Source of the DNA: Anaerolineaceae bacterium UBA5311
GTDB taxonomy: Bacteria > Chloroflexota > Anaerolineae > Anaerolineales > Anaerolineaceae
Assembly (NCBI GenBank): GCA_002411175.1
Contig: DHRN01000054.1
Coordinates: 1 to 11,141, forward strand
Direction: 5' to 3'
Length of the DNA stretch: 11,141 nt
Position numbers and translations under genes: made by a program. This document shows, piece after piece, positions 6,235-11,141 of this stretch. Each line of letters starts with the position of its first letter. Position 1 is the stretch's first letter. Under the pieces are notes generated by a model. The model was given only the letters and a program-made list of their open reading frames with translations. It ran no database searches and was not told the DNA's origin.

Positions 6235-7324
6235 TCGCGCTCCGCAGGTCTTCGATCAGGCGGGTCATAAAGCGCAGATTGTGCATGGTCGCCAGGCGAA
6301 AGTAGGCTGCATCGCGCATTCTGTAAAGGTGGTAGAGGTATCCCAGGCTGTACTGCTGGCAGGTCGGGCAGTCGCAGCCTGCTTCGATTGGATTTGGATC
6401 GCGAAAGTAAGTTTCGGTGTTGATGTACTTGAATTTCAGCCAGCCTGGCGGGGTATCCGGGGTAATCCGATCGATTTCCCGTGTGTACAAGCGTGCATGG
6501 CGTGCGTCGCGGGTTGGGAAGGCGGAATCAAACATCTCATAACCGATATTAAAAGCAGTAACGATACTTTCAGGGTGACCGATCCCTAACGCATGGATAG
6601 GAAATTCAATCGGGACGTACGAACGCACCAGTTCCAGCACCTCTGTAATCAGGTTGGAATCATCATCCAGAGGCCAGCCGCCAAAACCAAAACCATCAAA
6701 GCCGATTTCCAGCAATGCCTCAGCGCATTTCTTCCGCAGGTCGGGTTCAGCCCCACCCTGGATGACGCCAAAAATGAGCGGGCGTTCCTGTGGATTGGTG
6801 TTACGGCTGGCAAGCTGCTGGAGGTAAGCCTGTTTCGCGCGCTTTGCCCAGTCTATCGTGCGTTCGACGGAGAGGCGCTGTTCTTCGTAGCTGGAGTTGA
6901 TGTGGGTACAGTCATCCAGGCAGATGAGGACATCGGAGCCATAGCCGAACTGTAACTGGATGCTTTTTTCCGGGGTCAGGTTGATTTTGCGGTTTGAGTT
7001 CTCAGGGCGAAAAAGGATGCCCTTGCCCGTCAGGCTGCCATATCTGGAGTTTTGACGGATGAGCGAGTACGCCTGGAAGCCACCTGAGTCGGTCATAATA
7101 AGCCCCTGCCAGTCTGCCATTTTGTGCAGTCCACCGAGAGCCTGGATGGTCGTGGAACCTGGTTTTTGCATGAGGTGGAAGGCATTCATCATCAAGGCAG
7201 GCAGACCGACCTTGCGCAGGTCCTGGCTGATCAGGCTGCGGACGTAGCCATAAGTTGCATCCGGCATGTAAACCGGCATTTCAATCTTTTTGTCACGTAC
7301 CTGGAGAGAACGCGGGGGAATCAT
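6227..7324 (-). CDS. tgt: tRNA-guanine transglycosylase family protein with divergent base pocket
   Basis: Tgt swaps G34 in the anticodon of GUN tRNAs for a 7-deazaguanine (preQ1 in most bacteria, queuine in salvage types). The 365-aa TIM-barrel protein keeps the general base Asp in TDSGGFQ (D79), the base-contact DDCT (137-140), FGVIQGG (185-191), the nucleophile Asp in MFDSAFPTR (D266) and the zinc site C317, C319, C322 and H348. The pocket loop that reads VGGLAVGE in typical preQ1 enzymes is FGGWPLDD here (214-221), so L becomes W and V becomes L at positions known to tune preQ1 versus queuine use. The substrate is therefore unclear. It begins within the ATGA overlap of the RsmI-like gene and runs 8 bp into the Rmt gene. 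A YhhQ-type transporter at 747-1487 would supply the base; no queuosine synthesis genes are in the window. Confidence 0.88.
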   Translation of the reverse strand: MIPPRSLQVRDKKIEMPVYMPDATYGYVRSLISQDLRKVGLPALMMNAFHLMQKPGSTTIQALGGLHKMADWQGLIMTDSGGFQAYSLIRQNSRYGSLTGKGILFRPENSNRKINLTPEKSIQLQFGYGSDVLICLDDCTHINSSYEEQRLSVERTIDWAKRAKQAYLQQLASRNTNPQERPLIFGVIQGGAEPDLRKKCAEALLEIGFDGFGFGGWPLDDDSNLITEVLELVRSYVPIEFPIHALGIGHPESIVTAFNIGYEMFDSAFPTRDARHARLYTREIDRITPDTPPGWLKFKYINTETYFRDPNPIEAGCDCPTCQQYSLGYLYHLYRMRDAAYFRLATMHNLRFMTRLIEDLRSANA

Positions 7325-8013
7325 CGCCGCCTCCGTGAGCTCTTTTCAATAATAAGGATGAATTCAGCTTTGCGGTTCTGGACTTCCTGCTGAACTTCCT
7401 GGACGGATCCAAGGTAAACTTTTTCGCTGGGCAAGGTCAGATCGACGGCAAGAAAAATGGTCCGGTTTTTCCCGAAAGCGGCTGCCACCTCAGCGAGCAG
7501 TTTCGCCAGACGATAAGGCGTATCCATGAGGATCAGGGCTTCAGCAGAATTGGTGTATCTGCTCAGAATATCCCGTCGCTGCTCTGTCTTTGGAGGCAGG
7601 AAACCGAGAAAAAGGAATTGTTTCAGATCGAAAGGGCAGATTGAAATGGCGGCTACCAGGGAGGATGCACCTGGAATTGGGAGCACCTGGATCCCGGCAG
7701 GATAAAGGATTTCCAGAAGTCCTCTGCCCGGGTCGGAAAAGACCGGTGTTCCACAATCTGATATCAGCGCCATATTCTGACCCTGGATCAGCTTGAGGAG
7801 GATTTCCTGTATGATTTGCTCTTCATTGTGCTCGTTGAGTTCGAGCATTGGTTTGTTAATTTCGAGTTGTTTGAGCAAGCGGGAGGCGACCTTGCGTTCT
7901 TCACAGAGGATGGTATCCACCTGGCTGAGCACCTGAATGGCACGCGCGGTAAGATCCCCTGGATGCCCGATTGGGGTGGCTACGACATAGAGTTTGCCTG
8001 GTTGTGTAATCAT
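7321..8013 (-). CDS. divergent RsmI-like SAM-dependent methyltransferase
   Basis: A second tetrapyrrole-methylase-fold protein of the RsmI group, 230 aa, opens the five-gene operon. The scaffold is clear: LYVVATPIGHPGD (8-20), ISDCGTPVFSDPG (84-96), LPIPGASSLVAA (111-122), FLGFLPPK (135-142) and the closing EFILIIE (217-223). It departs from canonical RsmI at conserved points: PIGNL becomes PIGHP, AEDTR becomes CEERK (37-41), DAGTPGI becomes DCGTPVF, FYESPHR becomes LMDTPYR (162-168), and ELTKKFE becomes DLTLPSE (191-197). With a canonical RsmI at 74-775, this copy may have a different target or be a backup; neither is shown. The ATG at 8013 is preferred because the fold begins seven residues later and a TATAAT lies 10 nt upstream; upstream in-frame ATGs at 8037 and 8094 would add poorly conserved residues. 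The Arg-rich C-terminus may contact RNA. Confidence 0.8.
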   Translation of the reverse strand: MITQPGKLYVVATPIGHPGDLTARAIQVLSQVDTILCEERKVASRLLKQLEINKPMLELNEHNEEQIIQEILLKLIQGQNMALISDCGTPVFSDPGRGLLEILYPAGIQVLPIPGASSLVAAISICPFDLKQFLFLGFLPPKTEQRRDILSRYTNSAEALILMDTPYRLAKLLAEVAAAFGKNRTIFLAVDLTLPSEKVYLGSVQEVQQEVQNRKAEFILIIEKSSRRRR

Positions 8014-8119
8014 ACTTGTCTGGATTATAAACGACATGCAAAACAGGCGGTTATAATGCACACGTGAAAAATTGATAATTCCGGTTTGTGGCATAATTAG
8101 CTGGAATCACTGGAGCCAT
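8014..8119. promoter_or_regulatory. divergent promoter region, RsmI-like operon and murJ
   Basis: On the minus strand a perfect TATAAT (8029 down to 8024) would start transcription near 8017, about 4 nt before the ATG at 8013, with no Shine-Dalgarno; this suggests a leaderless first gene for the operon. On the plus strand TATAAT occurs at 8052-8057 and CATAAT at 8092-8097. The latter would start near 8104, giving murJ a 16-nt leader with GGAG at 8112-8115. TTGATA (8072-8077) could be its -35, but the 14-nt spacer is short. A CACGTG palindrome sits at 8061-8066. Confidence 0.45.
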
Positions 8120-9661
8120 ATGAAAAAATTAAGCACACTTACAAAAGTCTCATTGATGCTTGCCATCTTTTTTGGCATTGATAAATTATTAGGCTATCTC
8201 AGACTACGGTTGACCCTGGGTCAATTCGCACTCTCCGCTGAATATGACGTTTTTAATGCTGCGAACAACTTGCCAGACATGCTCTTTATGCTTATTTCAG
8301 GTGGTGCGCTGGCGATCGCATTCATTCCTGTGCTTACTGAAGTGCTGACTAAAAAAGGCAAGGAACAAGCCTGGAACCTTTTTTCAAATATTTTAAATAT
8401 TGCATTTCTCCTCACTGGCGTTCTGGCAATTCTTGTCGCGATATTTGCCCGACCGTTAATTACAAATGAATTGGGTATCGCTCCTGGATTCACACCCGAA
8501 CAGATTGATTTGACGGTACGATTGCTGCGATTAAATCTTGTTTCGACATTGATATTTTCGGTCAGCGGGTTGGTGATGGCTGGTTTGCAAGCCAACCAGC
8601 ATTTCCTGTTACCCGCGCTTGCCCCGATTTTTTATGATCTTGGTCAGATCTTTGGCGTGGTAATACTTTCTCCTGCCGAAGGATATAGTATTGGGGGATT
8701 CACGCTGCCGGCATTCAATCTGGGTGTGGATGGGTTGGTTTACGGGGTGATTATTGGAGCACTGCTCCATTTACTGATCCAGGTGCCTGGATTAATAAAG
8801 TATCGTTTCAAGTGGAGACCCAAAGTCGACCTCAAGGATGCGGATACGCGAAAAGTGTTTCGGATGATGGCGCCTCGTTTGGTGAGCATGTTTTGTATCC
8901 AGATGATCTTTTTGGCACAGGATAATTTCGCTTCCAGGTTGGACGAAGGCTCGGTTTCTGCCTTAACCACCGGATGGTGGATCATGCAGGTACCTCAAAC
9001 TTTGCTGGGAACATCAATCGCGACAGCGGTTTTGCCAACCTTATCTGAGCTGTTTACTAACGAACGCTTTAACGCGCTTAAAGAAAAAATCGAGAACGCG
9101 GTCCAGGTGATGCTCGGTCTCACGATACCTGTCGCAATTGTCGCAGGAGTTGTTTTGACACCTGCGATCAGTGCCTTATTGCCATTGGATGCCATGGCAA
9201 CAGCCAGGGTGGTGGAAGTCTCGCGGATTTTCCTGATTGGTATTGTCGGTCATTCGGTTGTGGAACTGATTGTGCGCAGTTTTTATGCAATGCAGCAGCC
9301 CAAGTATCCGTTAATTGGCGCAGTGCTCACATTGATCTTGTTTATCTTGTTTGGAATCACACTAACACCAATCATGCAAGCTAGCGGGATCGCGCTTTCA
9401 AATACGCTGGCATATTCGCTCCAGGCAGTTGTTTTGCTCTTCTTGCTAAACTCAAAGTTAGAAACAAAGCTGAGCTTGCTGCCATCTTTTTTACGCGCTC
9501 TGTTGGGTGCGTTGGTCGGGGGAGCGCTCGCGTTTGGGATTGTGAATTACCTCCCGAGATTCGCGGGCACATTAATTGGAGCAGTGATTGCTGGTGGGGC
9601 AGGCTTGTTGATTGGCGCAATTTTTGTTAGAAAAGAACTGCTGGCTTTACGGCAGCTATAG
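8120..9661 (+). CDS. murJ: MurJ-family lipid II flippase
   Basis: This is a polytopic membrane protein of the MOP superfamily that flips lipid II across the cytoplasmic membrane for peptidoglycan synthesis. The 513-aa length fits the family (E. coli 511 aa), and hydrophobic segments span the whole protein, consistent with about 14 helices. The N-terminal signature is present: LGYLRLRLTLGQF (24-36), then YDVFNAANNLPDML (42-55) and SGGALAIAFIPVLTE (60-74). The usual SR before the LG is DK here, and the RD after it is RL, so some of the cavity charges differ from E. coli. The ATG at 8120 is chosen for GGAG at 8112-8115 and because the MurJ fold starts at once; an in-frame start at 8072 would add 16 residues upstream of that signal. 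The next gene follows after 11 bp, so the two are probably co-transcribed. Confidence 0.92.
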   Translation: MKKLSTLTKVSLMLAIFFGIDKLLGYLRLRLTLGQFALSAEYDVFNAANNLPDMLFMLISGGALAIAFIPVLTEVLTKKGKEQAWNLFSNILNIAFLLTGVLAILVAIFARPLITNELGIAPGFTPEQIDLTVRLLRLNLVSTLIFSVSGLVMAGLQANQHFLLPALAPIFYDLGQIFGVVILSPAEGYSIGGFTLPAFNLGVDGLVYGVIIGALLHLLIQVPGLIKYRFKWRPKVDLKDADTRKVFRMMAPRLVSMFCIQMIFLAQDNFASRLDEGSVSALTTGWWIMQVPQTLLGTSIATAVLPTLSELFTNERFNALKEKIENAVQVMLGLTIPVAIVAGVVLTPAISALLPLDAMATARVVEVSRIFLIGIVGHSVVELIVRSFYAMQQPKYPLIGAVLTLILFILFGITLTPIMQASGIALSNTLAYSLQAVVLLFLLNSKLETKLSLLPSFLRALLGALVGGALAFGIVNYLPRFAGTLIGAVIAGGAGLLIGAIFVRKELLALRQL

Positions 9662-9672
9662 GAAACTATCAT

Positions 9673-10851
9673 ATGGAAGAAAAGAACGAGAGAAAAGAAT
9701 TTGATCCGCATGAGCCGGAGGTTCTCCCTGAAGAGTTGGATAACGATTCTTTGGAAGAGCTTGAATTAACACCCCCCGAGGAGGTTGATGTTTCGAGCAC
9801 AGGGGCAATTGAGGTTGACGACTCACTCATCGACAAGATAACCAAGAAAAAAACCAGGCGGCGTTGGATTGGCGCTTTCCTCCTGGTCAGCCTGCTGATT
9901 GTCGGTTTGGCAATCTGGCTGGGCTACAGAAATGGAGTCCAGAGAAGGCTCAATAACGAGCGCACGTTGTTGATGGACCAGATATCTCTGCAGCTTGAAC
10001 TTGCGTATAAAGATATTGCCGATGAAAATTATGAAAACGCCAAAATCCGCCTTGAGTACATTATCGAAAAATATCCGGATTTTCCTGGTGCTTCAGATTT
10101 ATTGGTAGACGTGCTGATGCACATGGACGCACCGACACCTGTTCCGACAGCTGCGGTTGTGCTCGAAACAGAGGTGCCGGAAATTACGCCCATTCCGGAC
10201 ACGAGAGCCGCAGAAGAGGTCTTTGGTCAAATTGAACAAAACATTGCCAACGAGGAATGGAGCCAGGCAGTTGAAAATATAGAAACCTTGAGAGAAACCA
10301 ATTACGAGTTTAAATCGGTTGAGGTTGACGGATTTTACTTCATTGCCATGCGAAACCGCGGTATCCAACGCATCTGGGCTGGAGAGCTTGAGCAGGGCAT
10401 GTATGACCTGTCGGTTGTCGGGCATTTGGGCGCGATTGACAATGTTGCCGCAGGGGCGATTAGCTGGGCATCGTTGTATATGACCGGTGCGAGCTACTGG
10501 GATGTCAACTGGGCTGGCGCGGTCGAAATATTCAGTCAACTGTATGAGCAGATGCCGTTTTTCTCAGATTCCAGCGGGATGACCACCTCAGAACGCTATC
10601 GGGTTGCCTTATATCGACTGGGAGATCAATTCGCGGCATCGGGAGATTATTGTTCAGCGAGCAGTTATTATCAAAGGAGCCTGGCAGTTGGGGTAAACCT
10701 TGACATCCAGGTAACGGCTACATGGCTGGCAGAGACCTGTGCGAATCCTCCTGGGGAGGATACCACCCCAGAACCGATACCGGACCCGGATGTGACCCCT
10801 ACGCCGGAGCCAGAGCTGCCTCCAACTGAGACACCTGATCCTGAACCTTAA
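9673..10851 (+). CDS. membrane-anchored TPR-like protein with Pro/Thr-rich tail
   Basis: This 392-aa protein has no precise family that I recognise. Residues 1-58 are very acidic and should be cytoplasmic. A basic KKKTRRR stretch (58-64) precedes a single transmembrane helix (about 65-85), predicting an extracytoplasmic C-terminal part. That part holds helical hairpins of TPR type (about 100-140, with DENYENAKIRLEYIIEKYP), a Pro/Thr linker (153-176, with TPVPT), and a second helical region (about 180-356, with EEWSQAVENIETL and ASGDYCSASSYYQRSL). Cysteines at 327 and 356 could pair. The last 35 residues are Pro, Thr, Asp and Glu rich (TPTPEP), a tail often seen on Anaerolineae surface proteins. 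It follows murJ by 11 bp with AGGA 9 nt before the ATG and is terminated by a strong hairpin. A cell-envelope scaffold role is inferred only from topology and the murJ link. Confidence 0.85.
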   Translation: MEEKNERKEFDPHEPEVLPEELDNDSLEELELTPPEEVDVSSTGAIEVDDSLIDKITKKKTRRRWIGAFLLVSLLIVGLAIWLGYRNGVQRRLNNERTLLMDQISLQLELAYKDIADENYENAKIRLEYIIEKYPDFPGASDLLVDVLMHMDAPTPVPTAAVVLETEVPEITPIPDTRAAEEVFGQIEQNIANEEWSQAVENIETLRETNYEFKSVEVDGFYFIAMRNRGIQRIWAGELEQGMYDLSVVGHLGAIDNVAAGAISWASLYMTGASYWDVNWAGAVEIFSQLYEQMPFFSDSSGMTTSERYRVALYRLGDQFAASGDYCSASSYYQRSLAVGVNLDIQVTATWLAETCANPPGEDTTPEPIPDPDVTPTPEPELPPTETPDPEP

Positions 10852-10875
10852 TCCTTGGGATTGATATTGAAGAAC

Positions 10876-10908
10876 AGCCGGTGGGAAAGCTACCGGCTTT
10901 TATTTTTT
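10876..10908 (+). terminator. intrinsic terminator of the murJ-TPR operon
   Basis: AGCCGGT (10876-10882) pairs perfectly with ACCGGCT (10892-10898) around a 9-nt loop and runs into TTTATTTTTT (10899-10908). It begins 24 nt after the TPR-protein stop. This is a textbook Rho-independent signal. Confidence 0.92.
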
Positions 10909-10950
10909 AAGAATGCCGTGGATCTGTAGGTCAAAATGTGGGCTCGATCT

Positions 10951-11007
10951 AGGCAGGAATGCGTGTAGAGCGAAACATGTATTGGGGGCGTGTCGCTACA
11001 CCCGCCT
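10951..11007. repeat. imperfect 57-bp palindromic intergenic element
   Basis: The left arm, AGGCAGG (10951-10957) then GTGTAGAGCGAAAC (10963-10976), is mirrored by GTGTCGCTACAC (10990-11001) and CCGCCT (11002-11007), with a 13-nt centre. Pairing is interrupted by a 5-nt insert and two mismatches. It could fold as a cruciform or RNA hairpin. It lies beyond the terminator and has no T-run. It resembles a decayed member of a dispersed palindromic repeat family, which needs the rest of the genome to confirm. Confidence 0.5.
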
Positions 11008-11022
11008 GTTTTGGATGAGCCA

Positions 11023-11097
11023 TCGTAGGAAACGCGGCTTGTCCCGTTCCGGCGAAGCCATATTTTCGTAGGGCGAGACGTTTGTACCGACGAAGCC
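11023..11097 (+). repeat. two diverged direct repeat units, TCGTAGG...CGAAGCC
   Basis: TCGTAGG (11023-11029) is followed by CGAAGCC at 11053-11059. The same pair recurs as TCGTAGG (11066-11072) and CGAAGCC (11091-11097). The units are 37 and 32 bp, with only partly similar interiors. The second unit contains GTAGGGCGAGACGTTTGTA (11068-11086), which aligns with GTAGAGCGAAACATGTA (10965-10981) of the neighbouring palindrome with mainly A/G differences, so both probably belong to one repeat family. Confidence 0.45.
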
Positions 11098-11141
11098 GTT
11101 TATTGAAAACACCTCGTATTTTCCTCTACTCGCACTTTGTG

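Larger units (their letters stand above)
10909..11141. other. gene-free intergenic tail
   Basis: After the terminator, no open reading frame with a convincing start, no tRNA-like cloverleaf and no promoter of good quality is seen up to the end of the window. The stretch holds only the palindromic and direct repeat elements listed separately, and is richer in CG dinucleotides than the flanking genes. Confidence 0.6.

Noticed and set aside
8014..8094. Longer start of the RsmI-like protein (ATG at 8094 or 8037)
   Set aside because: The extra residues have no family match, would overlap the murJ promoter region, and a TATAAT box sits between them and the preferred ATG at 8013.
8072..8119. Upstream in-frame start of murJ
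   Set aside because: It lacks a Shine-Dalgarno and adds 16 residues not seen in MurJ; GGAG at 8112-8115 supports 8120.
10909..11141. CRISPR array or tRNA in the gene-free tail
   Set aside because: Repeats are few, diverged and irregularly spaced, and no cloverleaf or T-loop consensus is present.

Overview
The window looks like chromosomal DNA from a Gram-negative-like or monoderm anaerobe of the phylum Chloroflexota, most plausibly class Anaerolineae. This is inferred from near-50% GC, a membrane-anchored TPR protein ending in a Pro/Thr/Glu-rich tail with TPTPEP, short RsmI proteins lacking the C-terminal extension of the E. coli enzyme, a type II pantothenate kinase, and decayed palindromic GTAGGGCGA-type intergenic repeats. 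No marker gene fixes the taxonomy. There is no rRNA, tRNA, CRISPR array, transposase or phage gene.

Layout. The left part (74-3146) holds rsmI (+), a convergent YhhQ-type queuosine-precursor transporter (-) whose 3' end overlaps rsmI, then coaW (type II pantothenate kinase, +) and rsmE (+). The centre (3150-8013, all on the minus strand) is a tightly coupled five-gene operon. In transcription order it encodes a divergent second RsmI-like methylase, a tRNA-guanine transglycosylase (Tgt) with an unusual base pocket, an RmtB/ArmA-type 16S rRNA G1405-N7 methyltransferase homologue, a degenerate tandem paralogue of that enzyme, and an RsmF-like m5C methyltransferase. Each gene overlaps the next by 4 or 8 nt. 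The right part (8120-10851, +) holds murJ (lipid II flippase) and a TPR membrane protein, followed by a clear intrinsic terminator and about 230 bp of gene-free repeat-like sequence.

Biology. Six or seven of the eleven genes act on the decoding apparatus. By family, RsmI acts on C1402, the Rmt-like enzyme on G1405, RsmF on C1407 and RsmE on U1498 of 16S rRNA helix 44 (E. coli numbering), while Tgt and YhhQ serve the anticodon wobble base G34. The most notable point is a G1405 methyltransferase, a family best known for high-level aminoglycoside resistance. Here it sits inside a housekeeping RNA-modification operon, next to a paralogue that has lost the family's SLGGR-KGM loop and next to the C1407 enzyme with which G1405 methylation is known to interfere. 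This suggests an intrinsic decoding-centre modification module rather than an acquired resistance gene.

Expression. Several genes (yhhQ, the RsmI-like gene, possibly rsmE) have a -10 hexamer only 6-10 nt from the start codon and no Shine-Dalgarno, suggesting leaderless mRNAs. rsmI, coaW and murJ carry normal Shine-Dalgarno sequences.
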